Made by a program: the position numbers and the translations under genes. A stretch of 64,000 bases of DNA from Micromonospora chokoriensis. Lineage in GTDB: Bacteria; Actinomycetota; Actinomycetes; Mycobacteriales; Micromonosporaceae. How positions within the stretch are numbered: the stretch's first letter is position 1; each line of letters starts with the position of its first letter. Under the pieces are notes generated by a model, which saw nothing but the letters and a program-made list of their open reading frames with translations, was not told where the DNA came from and ran no database searches. The stretch is taken from the NCBI RefSeq assembly GCF_000718555.1, contig NZ_JOAN01000017.1, positions 62,001-126,000 on the forward strand. Direction: 5' to 3'. Of the stretch, positions 26,301 to 35,617 are shown in pieces.

Positions 26301-27227
26301 TCAGTCGAGCCAGTTTTCGATCGCCGCCACCGCCCGGCGACTGTCGGCGTCGACCTGAACGCGATCGGCTGCCGTGTGCTCCCAACCCTGCTCCCAGAGC
26401 ACCGTCACCACGTCGCCGATCCGGACCGCCCGGACCAGCCGGACCTCGTCCGTGCCCGGTTCACCCATCCCGTCCGGGACCGGGGCTCGCATCTCGAACA
26501 GCACCGACTCGTCCCCGTACTCCCCCGAGGCCAGCAGCCGCTGCCGCCACGTCCTGCTGTCGTCGGGCAGCTTCTGGTCGGGACAGTCGCGTACGGCCGT
26601 GCGCAGCTCCCGCAACGCGTCGTCGGCTCGGCCCGCCCGGTAGATGGTGATGGTGTGCCGGTAGCTACCGTCCGGCACGTTGCCCTTCGGCGTCTCCGGC
26701 AACTTGTAGGCCAGATACCGGCCCCGGCGCTGAACCATTGCCGAGTCGCTGGCAAGACGCGTTCCGCAGAGCGTCGGCAGCGCCGGGCCCGCCCCCTGTG
26801 ACTCCATCCCGGTCCGGTTCGAGGCGGCCAGCACGAAGAAGGCGCGGTCCGGGATCGAGGTGGGCGGTTGGGGTGCTGCCGGCGTACCGCTCGGGGTGGA
26901 ACGCGACGGTGTCGCCGCCGGGGGTGTCGATGCCGGGGGTGTCGACGCCGGGGTCGGCGTGGGCGACGGCCGGGCAGTCGCCCCGGTCGGCGCCGGGTCG
27001 GGCGAGTCGGCGGGCGGCGGCAGCGGTGCGGAGCCGTCCGCCGGGTACGCCAGCCGGCCACCGACGGCCACCCCGCCCACGAGCAGCGCCACCGCGAGCG
27101 TCGAGCCGACGACCCGGGCTCGGGCCCGCCGGTCGGCGAACCGGCGAAGCGACTCGGGCTGCGTCAGCTCATGGCCGTCCGCGACAGTACTGAGCGACCG
27201 GTACAGGTCGGAGAGTTCAGCTGACAT
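26301..27227 (-). CDS. Membrane-anchored Pro-rich protein, putative partner of the ECF sigma factor
   Basis: Protein of 308 aa. A cytoplasmic head of about 38 residues (ELSDLYRSLSTVADGHELTQPESLRRFADRRA) precedes one transmembrane helix (VVGSTLAVALLVGGVAVGG). A long Pro/Thr/Ser spacer (about residues 65-125) reaches an outer domain of about 180 residues with two cysteines (LCGTR, RDCPDQ). The start overlaps the sigma gene by 11 bases, so the two are coupled. By position and topology it may be an anti-sigma factor sensing outside signals, but the short head has no zinc motif, so this is inference. Confidence 0.65.
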   Translation of the reverse strand: MSAELSDLYRSLSTVADGHELTQPESLRRFADRRARARVVGSTLAVALLVGGVAVGGRLAYPADGSAPLPPPADSPDPAPTGATARPSPTPTPASTPPASTPPAATPSRSTPSGTPAAPQPPTSIPDRAFFVLAASNRTGMESQGAGPALPTLCGTRLASDSAMVQRRGRYLAYKLPETPKGNVPDGSYRHTITIYRAGRADDALRELRTAVRDCPDQKLPDDSRTWRQRLLASGEYGDESVLFEMRAPVPDGMGEPGTDEVRLVRAVRIGDVVTVLWEQGWEHTAADRVQVDADSRRAVAAIENWLD

Positions 27228-27726
27228 CGTTCGCCTCCAATTCCGCGGTGTAGAGGTCGGGCAGCAGCGCAGCCAGCCGGGACCGGCCTCGGGACAGCCA
27301 GGACTTCACGGTGCCGACCGGGACGTCGGTCTCCCGGGCGATCTCCTCGACCGACATGTCGAAGAGGTAGTGCAGGGCCAGCGCCTGCCGGTGGGCGGCG
27401 GGCAACTGCCGGAGCGCGCCGACCAGGAGCACCCCGTCCTCGCTCGGCGCAGGTGCGACCGCCGGTGGTCCGGAACGGCTCAGCACCGTCCGCCAACGGT
27501 GCAGACGCCGCCAGCGGTCGGTCGCCAGCCGGGCCACCACGAGCCGCAGCCACGCCTCCGGCGCGGGATGCGACGACAGCCGCCCCCACTGCCGCCAAGC
27601 CCGGGTGTACGCCTCCTGCACCAGGTCCTGCGCCTCCCCGTGGTCGCCAGCGACCGCGTAGCCGTACCGCACCATCCGCCGCGCGGTGCTGCGGTAGAAG
27701 TCATCGAAGCTCTGCGCGTCCCGCAC
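27217..27726 (-). CDS. ECF sigma factor, SigE family
   Basis: Sigma factor of 169 aa. Region 2 is FDDFYRSTARRMVRYGYAVAGDHGEAQDLVQEAYTRAWRQW; region 4 is ALALHYLFDMSVEEIARETDVPVGTVKSWLSRGRSRLAALL. The sequence belongs to the abundant actinobacterial SigE-type group often paired with single-span membrane proteins. GTG 27726 has a G-rich ribosome-binding site about eight bases upstream. The downstream gene overlaps its end by 11 bases. No autoregulatory promoter could be defined. Confidence 0.88.
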   Translation of the reverse strand: MRDAQSFDDFYRSTARRMVRYGYAVAGDHGEAQDLVQEAYTRAWRQWGRLSSHPAPEAWLRLVVARLATDRWRRLHRWRTVLSRSGPPAVAPAPSEDGVLLVGALRQLPAAHRQALALHYLFDMSVEEIARETDVPVGTVKSWLSRGRSRLAALLPDLYTAELEANDVS

Positions 27727-27845
27727 GGCTGACCCCCCTCGTTCCCACCCCGTCGCAATGAGGACGGTGGAGCAGCGCCGGAGGTTGCGGAGGTAGGCGG
27801 TGCTGTCGGTGACGTGACAGATACGCACAGATCAGGACACGGCAA

Positions 27846-27888
27846 AGCCCCCGCCGTTCGGACCTGGTGTGGTCCGACGACGGGGGCT
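27846..27888 (-). terminator. Terminator after the UPF0182 gene
   Basis: AGCCCCC and GGGGGCT outer arms with an inner TCGGACC/GGTCCGA stem. On the minus strand it ends GGGGGCTTTGCC and lies about 30 bases after the UPF0182 stop. Confidence 0.7.
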
Positions 27889-27916
27889 CGGCGAGGAACT
27901 GCCGTGCGGTGGCGGG

Positions 27917-30913
27917 TCAGCCGCCGGGGCTCGGGCTGACACTCGGCGCACCGGCGGCCTGCTGCGCCTGCTGGAACGCGGTGAGCGCCTCGTCCAACGC
28001 CTTCAGCGCGCGGCCGTACCGCTCGAAGTCGCCGGACGTCTGCGCGGCCCGGACCTCGGTGATCGCGGTCTGTACCCGGTCCGCGGCGGCCGCCAGGTCA
28101 CCGGTCGGCGGTGGGGTGCCAGCGCTCGGGGTCGGCGTCGGCGTCGCCGTCCCCGAAGGCGTGGGCGTGGGCGTCGGCGTCGGCGTCGTCGGGTTGCCCC
28201 CGGTGGTCGGCGGCGGCGACGTGCCCTGCCCGGCCTTCTGGCCCTGCTCGACGAGCTGCTTGATGCCGTCGTTGATGTTGTCGGCGAGCGCCACGAAGGA
28301 GCCACCGTCACCGTAGGAGAGCAACACCTTCTGCAACAGCGGGTACGCGTCCTGCTGGTTGCTCTTCACGTAGACCGGCTCGACGTAGAGCATCCCGTCG
28401 GCGAAGGGCAGCGAGAGCAGGTTGCCGTACTGCACCTGCGCCTGGTTGCTGGAGAGCAGGTTGAGCTGCTGGCGGATGTTGGCGTTGTTGGTCATCTGCT
28501 GGTGCACCTGCACCGGGCCGGAGATCCGGGTCTGATCCGGCAACTCCAGCACCTCCAGCCGGGGCTTGCCGTCAACGTACGACCCGGAGATCAGCGCGGC
28601 GAGGTTCTGCCGGCCGTTCGGGGTGACCGCCGAGGTGAGCTGGAACCGGGGGCTTTCCTGCCCCGGGAACTGGGTGAACAAGTAGTACGGAGGCTGCTTC
28701 TGGCCGCTGTCCGGAGCGTCCGGCACGTTTGGCACCTGCCAGAAGTCCTGAGCGGAGTAGAAGTCGCCCGGGTTGGTCACGTGGAACTTGGTGAGCAGGT
28801 TGCGCTGTACCTTGAACATGTCCGCCGGGTAGCGCAGGTGCTCGGTCAGCTCGACCGGGATCTCCGCCTTCGGCAGCACCAGGTCACCACCGAACGCCTT
28901 GTTCCACGCCTTGAGCACCGGGTCGGTGTCGTCGTACTCGTACAGCTTCACGGTGCCGTCGTACGCGTCGACGGTGGCCTTCACCGAGTTGCGCATGTAG
29001 TTGACGTTCTCCCGGGCCAGCTGGAACGTGCCCCGGTTGGTCAACTCGTCGGTGGTCTCGGTCTGCAGGTTGACCCGCTCGGCGTACGGGTAGCTGGCCG
29101 CCGTGGTGTAACCGTCGACGATCCACTGCACCCGACCGTCGACCACCGCCGGGTACGGGTCGCCGTCCAGGGTGAGGAACGGCGCGACCTTCTCCACCCG
29201 GTCGCGCGGGTTACGCACGTAGAGCAGCTTGGAGTCCTTGTTGACCGCCTCGGAGAGCAGGAAGTTCGACTCCTGCTCCTTGATGGCGTACAGCAGCCGC
29301 CGGGTGAAGGAGCCGATCTCCACGCCGCCCTCACCGGTGTAGGTGTAGGACTCGCCGCCACCCTCACCGACCGGCCGGTCGAACTCGGCCTTCTTGTTCG
29401 GGTCGGCCTGACCGACGATGGCGTAGTCGTCGGCGGCCATCCGCTCGCCGTAGTAGATGCGCGGCTGCTTGGCCGGGATCTGCTCGGTCTGCGAGGAGCA
29501 CGCCTCCTGGGTCTTCTCGCCGAGGAAGCCCGAGACGAAGAACGGCTGCCCGCCACAGACCACCTGGTTGGCCGGGGCGGCCACCAGCCCGTACCCGTGG
29601 GTGTAGACGGTGTGCCGGTTGATCCAGGTGTTCTGCTGATCGGTCAGCTCGCCGTAGTTGATCTCCCGGACGCCGACCACGTAGTCGGAGACCTTGCCGT
29701 TCACCCCGTAGCGGTCGATGTCCAGCTTGGGGCCGAAGTCGTAGAAGCCACGCACCTGCTGAAGCTGGGTGTACGTCTCGCTTACCAACTGCGGGTCGAG
29801 CAGCCGCACGTTCGACACCACCGACGTGTCGGTGGCCAGGTTCCCCGGTGGGGTGAGGTTGTTCGCCGCGTACGGGGTCGTCTCGGTGGCCCCCAACCCG
29901 AACGCCGCTCGCGTCGCGTCGATGCTGCGCTGGATGTACGGCGCTTCCTTGTCCTTGGCGCTCGGCTTTACCTCGAAGGTCTGCACCGCCCAGGGGTAGA
30001 TGCCGCCGATGGCCACCGCGGACACGCCGAGCAGCGCCAGCGAGATCCCCGGCCAGACCAGGTTCCGCATCCAGGCGTTGGAGAACACGATGATCGCGAT
30101 CGCCACCACGATCGAGATGTACGCCAGGATCTCCTTCGCCGGAAGCAACGCGTTGACGTCGGCGTAGCCGGCGCCGTACAGCTTGGCGCCCTCGTTGTAC
30201 TCCAGCAGCATGGCCCGCCGGTCCAGCACGTACGCGATCGCCTTCAACAGGACGAAGACAGCGACCAGGCTGCTCAGGTGCGCACGGGCCGCGTTGCTCA
30301 TCCGGTCCCCGACGCCCTGGAGGCGGACCCCGCCGAAGAGGTAGTGCACCGCCAACGCGCCGATCACGGCCAGCACCACAGCGGTGAAGGCGACCCCGAG
30401 CAGGTAACGCCAGAACGGCAGCTGGAAGACGTAGAAGCCGATGTCCACCCCGAACTCCGGGTCCTTGATCCCGAAGTCACCGCCGTTGCGGAAGAGCAGC
30501 CACTGGTTCCACCGGTTCTGGGCGGAGAGGCCGGCGAAGAGCCCGACCACCGCGGCGGTCAACGAGATCCAGGTGCCGAGACGCGGGCTGAGCACCATCC
30601 GGTAGCGCTCCAGCGTCGCCTGCTCCACCGAGTGTGGACGCAGCCGCGGGCGCAACCGGTAGGCCAGCCACAGGTTGCCGCCGACGATCAGCGCCATGCC
30701 GAGACCGATGGCAAGGAAGAGCACCAGCCGGGTGAGCAGGACACCGGTGAAGACCTCGGTGTAGCGGACCTCGTCGAACCAGAGCCAGTCGGTCCACGCC
30801 TGGACACCCCACCCGAGCAGGGTGAAGAGCACGAACACCCCGACCAGGACAGCGATGGTGACGCGCCCGCGCCGGCTCATCCTCGGAAGGGGGCTGCTGC
30901 TACGCATGACCAC
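27917..30913 (-). CDS. UPF0182 family integral membrane protein
   Basis: Protein of 998 aa. About seven transmembrane helices fill residues 15-330, beginning with VTIAVLVGVFVLFTLLGWGVQAW and followed by WLWFDEVRYTEVFTG, a UPF0182 landmark. A large outer domain (about residues 335-890) has two cysteines (VVCGGQPFF, EACSSQ) that could bond. The C terminus has a Thr-Pro repeat spacer (PTTPTPTPTPTPSGTATP) and a short helix. The start is GTG 30913 with GGAG six bases upstream, or ATG 30907. It precedes the PDZ protease gene of opposite reading history in the same order as in mycobacteria. Function unknown, conserved in actinobacteria. Confidence 0.92.
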   Translation of the reverse strand: MVMRSSSPLPRMSRRGRVTIAVLVGVFVLFTLLGWGVQAWTDWLWFDEVRYTEVFTGVLLTRLVLFLAIGLGMALIVGGNLWLAYRLRPRLRPHSVEQATLERYRMVLSPRLGTWISLTAAVVGLFAGLSAQNRWNQWLLFRNGGDFGIKDPEFGVDIGFYVFQLPFWRYLLGVAFTAVVLAVIGALAVHYLFGGVRLQGVGDRMSNAARAHLSSLVAVFVLLKAIAYVLDRRAMLLEYNEGAKLYGAGYADVNALLPAKEILAYISIVVAIAIIVFSNAWMRNLVWPGISLALLGVSAVAIGGIYPWAVQTFEVKPSAKDKEAPYIQRSIDATRAAFGLGATETTPYAANNLTPPGNLATDTSVVSNVRLLDPQLVSETYTQLQQVRGFYDFGPKLDIDRYGVNGKVSDYVVGVREINYGELTDQQNTWINRHTVYTHGYGLVAAPANQVVCGGQPFFVSGFLGEKTQEACSSQTEQIPAKQPRIYYGERMAADDYAIVGQADPNKKAEFDRPVGEGGGESYTYTGEGGVEIGSFTRRLLYAIKEQESNFLLSEAVNKDSKLLYVRNPRDRVEKVAPFLTLDGDPYPAVVDGRVQWIVDGYTTAASYPYAERVNLQTETTDELTNRGTFQLARENVNYMRNSVKATVDAYDGTVKLYEYDDTDPVLKAWNKAFGGDLVLPKAEIPVELTEHLRYPADMFKVQRNLLTKFHVTNPGDFYSAQDFWQVPNVPDAPDSGQKQPPYYLFTQFPGQESPRFQLTSAVTPNGRQNLAALISGSYVDGKPRLEVLELPDQTRISGPVQVHQQMTNNANIRQQLNLLSSNQAQVQYGNLLSLPFADGMLYVEPVYVKSNQQDAYPLLQKVLLSYGDGGSFVALADNINDGIKQLVEQGQKAGQGTSPPPTTGGNPTTPTPTPTPTPSGTATPTPTPSAGTPPPTGDLAAAADRVQTAITEVRAAQTSGDFERYGRALKALDEALTAFQQAQQAAGAPSVSPSPGG

Positions 30914-31003
30914 TGTTGGCTCCGCACGCTCGATATGATCGGCTCCGACCAGGCACCCAGAGTACGGGGTATTCCTGAGCGTGTCGGGGCACGGTCACAC
31001 CGG

Positions 31004-32017
31004 TCAGCAACGCGTCGGCTGACCACCCGCGCGCAGCGTCTCCAGAGCAGTCATCGCCTCGTCCAACGAGCCCACCCGCAGCAACGGCAGATCGGGCTGC
31101 GGATTACGGACCGCCTCGGCGCAGTTGTCCGCCGGCACCAGGAAGACCTTGGCCCCGGCGCGCTTGGCGCCGACCAACTTCTGGGCGATCCCGCCGATCG
31201 GGCCAACGGCGCCCTCGTCGTCGATGGTGCCCGTGCCGGCGATGATCCGGCCGCCGGTGAGGTCGGCCGGGGTCAACTTGTCCACGATCCCCAGGGCGAA
31301 CATCAGACCGGCGCTCGGCCCGCCGATGTCACCCAGGTCGATGCCGAGCGTGAACGGGTGCGGCTGCTGCTGGTCGATCTCGACACCGATGCGCGGTCGG
31401 CCGTCCTGCTCGCGACTGGTCACCGTCGCGGTGGCCGGCGCGCCGTCCCGGGTGTAGCCGATGGTCAACGCCGTGCCCGCCGGCTTCGCCCGGATCAGCT
31501 CGGTGACCCTGGCGGCCACCGGCACCGGCTGGCCGTCGACCGAGGTGATCAGATCGCCGGCCTTCAGTGCCCCGGCCGCCGGACCGTCCCCGGCCACTGT
31601 CTTGATCACCACCTGCACCGGAAAGCCCAGCTCCCGCAGCGCGGCGGTCTCCGCGCTGGTCTGCGACGCCTTGAAGTCCTCGGCGTTGCGCTGCTCGACC
31701 TGCTCCGTCGACTCACCCGGCGGGTAGACCAGCTCGCGCGGCACCACCGCCTCGTCGTCGGAGAACCAGCCCGCGATCGCCCCACGCAACCGCACCGTGG
31801 GCTGCACCCCCACCGTGGTCAACCGCAACTGCCCGGCCGAGGTCGAGGTCTCCCGTCCGGAGACCTGGATGACCTCCTTGCCGTCCTCCGTACCGAGGGT
31901 GTTGACCGTCGGGCCCGGGCCCAGCACCACGTACGGGATCGGCACCCGGAGCACCCCGATGCTCAGCAGGGCGGTGAACAGGGCACCGAGCAGGACCGTC
32001 AGGCCGCGACGTCTCAT
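31004..32017 (-). CDS. PDZ domain, Lon-like (YlbL-type) membrane serine protease
   Basis: Membrane-anchored protease of 337 aa. An N-terminal helix (LTVLLGALFTALLSIGVL) is followed by the conserved VLGPGPTVNTLG. A PDZ domain is around residues 140-215 (GPAAGALKAGDLITSVDGQPV). The S16-type catalytic domain has DLGDIGGPSAGLMFALGIVD with nucleophile Ser and GGIAQKLVGAKRAGAKVFLVP with the Lys partner, then VPADNCAEA. It is exported or outward-facing. ATG 32017 is chosen just before the helix. It lies between UPF0182 and the divergent DUF2342 gene, an order I recall from mycobacteria. Confidence 0.9.
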   Translation of the reverse strand: MRRRGLTVLLGALFTALLSIGVLRVPIPYVVLGPGPTVNTLGTEDGKEVIQVSGRETSTSAGQLRLTTVGVQPTVRLRGAIAGWFSDDEAVVPRELVYPPGESTEQVEQRNAEDFKASQTSAETAALRELGFPVQVVIKTVAGDGPAAGALKAGDLITSVDGQPVPVAARVTELIRAKPAGTALTIGYTRDGAPATATVTSREQDGRPRIGVEIDQQQPHPFTLGIDLGDIGGPSAGLMFALGIVDKLTPADLTGGRIIAGTGTIDDEGAVGPIGGIAQKLVGAKRAGAKVFLVPADNCAEAVRNPQPDLPLLRVGSLDEAMTALETLRAGGQPTRC

Positions 32018-32132
32018 GCCGCAGAGCGTACCGACCGGGCCCGGGCCACTCGCCGGATGCGCCACGCGACTTCGCCCTCAGCGCAACGCCAGCAGCGGCG
32101 ACCTGGGGCGCGGCCCGCGTACCGTAGATGTC

Positions 32133-33422
32133 GTGCCTGATATTCCGTTCGGTTTCGCGCTCCCGGGTGGGCAGCCACCAGACCCCAACGATCCCGCGCA
32201 GATGCAGCAGTTCATGTCGCAGTTGCAGCACCTGCTCTCCGCGCCGGGCAGCGGGCCGGTCAACTGGGACCTGGCCCGGCAGGTAGCAGCCAGCCAGCTC
32301 GCGGCCGCCGGTGACCCGGCGGTGTCGATGTACGAGCGCCACGCGGTCGAGGAGGCGCTGCGCCTGGCCGATCTGTGGCTGGAACCCGCCTCGGCGTGGC
32401 CCACCGGCATCCAGTCCCCCGTCGCGTGGAACCGCAACGAGTGGATCTTCAAGACGTTGGACGTGTGGCGCAAGCTGTGCGACCCGGTCGCCAGCCGGAT
32501 GGTCGGCGCGATGGGCGACCTGGTGCCACCGGAGGCGCGCGCCCAGCTCGGGCCGATGCAGTCGATGGTGGCGTCCCTCGGTGGCGCGCTCTTCGGCGGT
32601 CAGCTGGGCCAGGCCCTCGGCTCTCTCGCCGCCGAGGTGCTCTCCGCCGGCGACATCGGGCTCCCGCTCGGCCCGGCCGGCACGGCCGCGCTGATCCCCG
32701 CCAACATCCGGGCGTACGGCGAGGGCCTGGAGCTGCCCGAGGATGAGGTACGCCTCTACGTGGCGCTGCGCGAGGCCGCCCACCAGCGGCTGTTCCAGCA
32801 CGTCCCGTGGCTGCGCGGGCACGTGCTCAGCGCGGTCGAGATGTACGCCTCAGGCATCCGGGTCAACCGGGACGCGATCGAGGAGGCGATGGGCCGGGTC
32901 GACCCGACCGACCCGGAGTCGATGCAGGCGATCGCCCTGGAGGGCATCTTCACCCCGGAGGACACCCCGGCGCAGAAGGCCTCGCTGGCCCGCCTGGAGA
33001 CCGCACTCGCCCTGGTCGAGGGCTGGGTGTGCCACGTCGTGGACAACGCCGCCAGCGACCGGCTGCCCAACGTCGTCCGGCTGGGCGAGGCGTTCCGCCG
33101 CCGCCGGGCCGCCGGTGGCCCCGCCGAGCAGACCTTCGCCGCGCTTGTCGGTCTGGAACTGCGTCCCCGCCGGCTGCGCGAGGCCGCGGCGCTCTGGGCC
33201 GCGCTGACTCAGCACCGTGGCATCGAGGGCCGCGACGCCGTCTGGGGCCACCCGGACCTGCTTCCGTCGGACGACGACTTCGCCGACCCGGTCGCCTTCG
33301 CGATGAACGACATGGACCTCAGCGAGCTGGACAGCTTCGACTTCTCTGCCCCCGGTGGGGTGGAGGAGAAGGCCCCCGGCCAGCCCGACGAGACCGACGG
33401 TGAGGGCGACGCCAAGTCCTGA
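32133..33422 (+). CDS. DUF2342 zinc-dependent metalloprotease-like protein
   Basis: Protein of 429 aa of the actinobacterial DUF2342 family, annotated elsewhere as a putative hydrolase or zinc metalloprotease. Landmarks are VNWDLARQVA, the W-x-x-PTG-x-Q segment (ASAWPTGIQSPVAWNRNEW), a glycine-rich helix (LGGALFGGQLGQALG) and ALREAAHQRLFQHVPWL, where the family's proposed metal-binding His residues lie. There is no canonical HExxH, so catalysis is unproven. The C terminus is acidic and ends in a charged tail. GTG 32133 starts the conserved PDIPFGF. Divergent from the PDZ protease. Confidence 0.82.
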   Translation: MPDIPFGFALPGGQPPDPNDPAQMQQFMSQLQHLLSAPGSGPVNWDLARQVAASQLAAAGDPAVSMYERHAVEEALRLADLWLEPASAWPTGIQSPVAWNRNEWIFKTLDVWRKLCDPVASRMVGAMGDLVPPEARAQLGPMQSMVASLGGALFGGQLGQALGSLAAEVLSAGDIGLPLGPAGTAALIPANIRAYGEGLELPEDEVRLYVALREAAHQRLFQHVPWLRGHVLSAVEMYASGIRVNRDAIEEAMGRVDPTDPESMQAIALEGIFTPEDTPAQKASLARLETALALVEGWVCHVVDNAASDRLPNVVRLGEAFRRRRAAGGPAEQTFAALVGLELRPRRLREAAALWAALTQHRGIEGRDAVWGHPDLLPSDDDFADPVAFAMNDMDLSELDSFDFSAPGGVEEKAPGQPDETDGEGDAKS

Positions 33423-33509
33423 CGTCTGAGCCTGGGCGGCCTGCGCCCCCGGGTTGTCCGCATGATCGACGGCGGGCGACCCGGGCGGGCGTGCGGCAGG
33501 GCTGGCGGT

Positions 33510-34118
33510 TCAGGCGGGTCGGCCCGAGCCCGAGAGCAGGGCGCGGGTCGCTTCCCAGCCCTCGAAGGCCGGGTCCAGCGTGGCCAGGTCAGCCGGGCCG
33601 CGCAGTCGCCGCCAGCCGGCGGTGACCGCCACGTCACCCGGTTGCGGGGCGTTGGCGCGCGCCTGCGCCGGCGTCGCCGTGTCCAGCTCCAGCGTCGGTA
33701 GCCAGCCCGGCGCGGGCAGTCGCACCGCGACCCCGAGCAGACCTGGGCCACCACCCTCGACCGGCGCCACCGCGACCGGTCGGGTGGTGAGTGGACGCAG
33801 CAGCTTGCCGACGGTCAGCGCGGGCAGGTCAGGCACGTCACCGACCAGCACCGCCGCCTGGTCGTAGCCCTCCAAGGCGGCGAACACGGCGTTCGGCGTC
33901 GGCTCGGCCACCTCGTACACCGCTGTGCCGGGCCAGACCAGCGCGTCGGCCAGCGCCCGGTCGGCCGGGGTCACCGCGACCGCGACCTCCACCTCGTTGA
34001 GCGTGGCGAGCAGGTCGATGACATCTTCTGCGAGAGCCGCTCGCCACTGCGCCAGGTCCACGCCGGGCGGCGACCAGTGAACCGGCCCGAGCAACGCCAC
34101 CACTACCCGTCGTGCCAT
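33510..34118 (-). CDS. CofC/MobA-like nucleotidyltransferase-fold protein
   Basis: Protein of 202 aa with the outline of a small GT-A/nucleotidyltransferase fold: LATLNEVEVAVAVTPADRALADAL, then AALEGYDQAAVLVGDVPDLPALTVGKLLRPL, in which the GD-x-PDLP segment resembles the active-site loop of CofC and the DUF2064 group. The usual N-terminal nucleotide-binding loop is weak (VVVALLGPVHWSPPG), so activity is uncertain. Start ATG 34118. Convergent with DUF2342. The upstream 455 bases are a repeat-rich gap. Confidence 0.55.
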   Translation of the reverse strand: MARRVVVALLGPVHWSPPGVDLAQWRAALAEDVIDLLATLNEVEVAVAVTPADRALADALVWPGTAVYEVAEPTPNAVFAALEGYDQAAVLVGDVPDLPALTVGKLLRPLTTRPVAVAPVEGGGPGLLGVAVRLPAPGWLPTLELDTATPAQARANAPQPGDVAVTAGWRRLRGPADLATLDPAFEGWEATRALLSGSGRPA

Positions 34119-34145
34119 CCCCCGACCCTAGCGCCCCACCCTGTA

Positions 34146-34377
34146 CGGCCCGCCCCACCCCGACCCGGCCCTCACCCAGCCCCACCCGGCTCGGCTCGGC
34201 TCGGCCCGACCCAGCCCTACCCGGCCCGGCTCGGCGCGACCCGGCCCGACCCGGCGCGGCTCGGCTCGGCTCGGCCCGACCCAGCCCTACCCGGCGCGGC
34301 TCGGCGCGACCCGGCCCTACCCGGCGCGGCTCGGCTCGGCTCGGCTCGACCCGCCGCGACGCGACGCGACGCGACGG
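34146..34377. repeat. Degenerate pentanucleotide array (consensus YCGRC)
   Basis: About 46 consecutive 5-base units in constant phase, mostly TCGGC, CCGGC, CCGAC, GCGGC, GCGAC, CCAGC or CCTAC. A 40-base string of eight units recurs at 34186 and 34256, exactly 70 bases apart, so local duplication of blocks has occurred. The array ends in four GCGAC-type units. No protein-coding signal: period five breaks every frame. The rest of the gap, up to 34573, shows nothing I can name except a CATGATCGACTCGGC string at its edge. Confidence 0.85.
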
Positions 34378-34573
34378 CATGATCGACTCGGCTTCCTTGA
34401 ATTCGCGGTGTCCCCTAGGCCCGGATAGCGCGGTTTTCAGGAAGGCGAGTGGATCTAGGCCGATCACGCGCCTCAGCCGGCCGCCAACACTCGGCGCGGC
34501 GCTCGAAGAGGGCGGCGCGGCACCAGAAGAACCCCCACCGCACTGCGCTCGACGGCTCGGGAGGGGGTGTGGG

Positions 34574-35104
34574 TCAGGTGGGGAGCGGTGCGCAGGAGGC
34601 CGCGGCGACCCCTTCGAGGTAGCCGCGGGCGCGTTCCGCCTTGGGGTAGCGACCGACCAGCGCCCAGAACCTGGCGTTGTGGCTCGGCACGATGAGGTGC
34701 GTCAACTCGTGCAGCAACACGTAGTCGATCACCCATTCGGGCATCTCTTGAACGCGGTGCGAGATCCGGATGCTGCGGTCAGCCGGCGTGCAGGAGCCCC
34801 ACCGGCCGTTCTGGTTGGTGACCCACCGGACGCTGGCCGGGACCGCCTTGGTGGCGTACCCGGCGAGGTAGAGCTCGATGAGCCGGTTGGCGCGGGCCAG
34901 CAGCTCGGCGTCGGAGCGGGCGAGGCGCCCCTCCCGGGCAGCGAGGCGGGCGAGCATCCGGTCGACCCACTCGCTCTCCTCGGCGCGGGAGAACTGGTCG
35001 GGGATGAGGACGACGACTCGCTCACCGTCGCGGTACGCGGACACCGTGCGTCGTCGGCGCTGGCTGCGCCGCACCTCGACGACCGGCTTGCGCGTCCCCG
35101 CCAT
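34574..35104 (-). CDS. YgjP-like (M48/DUF45) metal-dependent hydrolase
   Basis: Protein of 176 aa. The zinc motif HELTH is at residues 132-136 with a third ligand at H142 (SHNARFW), the HExxH-x5-H pattern of the YgjP/DUF45 group. Also typical are VRWVTNQNGRWGSCTPADRSIRISHRV (WGSC) and an N-terminal beta region that begins with basic residues. No signal or membrane segment, so cytoplasmic. ATG 35104 is one codon inside an alternative GTG. The gene stands alone between the pentanucleotide array and a long non-coding gap. Confidence 0.85.
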   Translation of the reverse strand: MAGTRKPVVEVRRSQRRRRTVSAYRDGERVVVLIPDQFSRAEESEWVDRMLARLAAREGRLARSDAELLARANRLIELYLAGYATKAVPASVRWVTNQNGRWGSCTPADRSIRISHRVQEMPEWVIDYVLLHELTHLIVPSHNARFWALVGRYPKAERARGYLEGVAAASCAPLPT

Positions 35105-35617
35105 CACTGGCCCGCGCAGCCTCGACTACGTGTCACGAAGGAAAGCTAATGCGTACTGACCAGGGGTCCGCAAGAGTCAACCGCGCGACACGCGCCCAGA
35201 AAATGGTGATTGGTCGCTAGGCGTCCCGAAAATTTCTTGACCGCATCGCCATCGCGCCATCTCGTCACCCTTCGTGAAGGCCGATGGCGCCGGCACGCGG
35301 CACGTCCCCACCGTAGGTGATCACCGTCCCGAATGCCCCCGCGGGGGCACTCGCACGGGTGGCTGTCAGGGTTTGGTCGGCGTGTCCCCGCCAAACTGAC
35401 TTATCCGACCTATTTCGCCATGCACACTCTCGACGTCGACTTGCTCACAGTGTCGATGCACAGCTGACATGGAACTGCCCAGACCTGGGTAGGGTCCGCG
35501 AACCAGCGGTCACGAAGGTGGCCGTGGAGTGAGACCCAGCGCCGGCGCCCCGTGTGGCCCGCCGCCGGGCACCCCGTCGGGACGGCATTGACCGGCGGAC
35601 GAGACGAGGAGGGCACC
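35105..35617. other. 513-base non-coding gap of lower GC
   Basis: Separates the divergent YgjP-type and DUF5679 genes. Base composition is noticeably less GC-rich than the surroundings, with runs such as AAAATTTCTTGACC. It must hold both promoters. Short open frames on both strands lack ribosome-binding sites and codon bias. Weak hairpins are present (for example GCCCCCGCGGGGGC near 35335), but I cannot assign a function to them. Confidence 0.5.

Noticed and set aside
27869..32140. Open frame of about 1,420 codons on the plus strand
   Set aside because: Antisense to UPF0182 and the PDZ protease, whose domains are clear; no ribosome-binding site or motif.
34146..34377. Repeat array considered as CRISPR
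   Set aside because: Units are five bases with no spacers, and no cas genes are near.
35464..35495. CTGACAT and TAGGGT as a promoter for DUF5679
   Set aside because: Spacing of 19-20 bases and a poor -10 make it no better than background.
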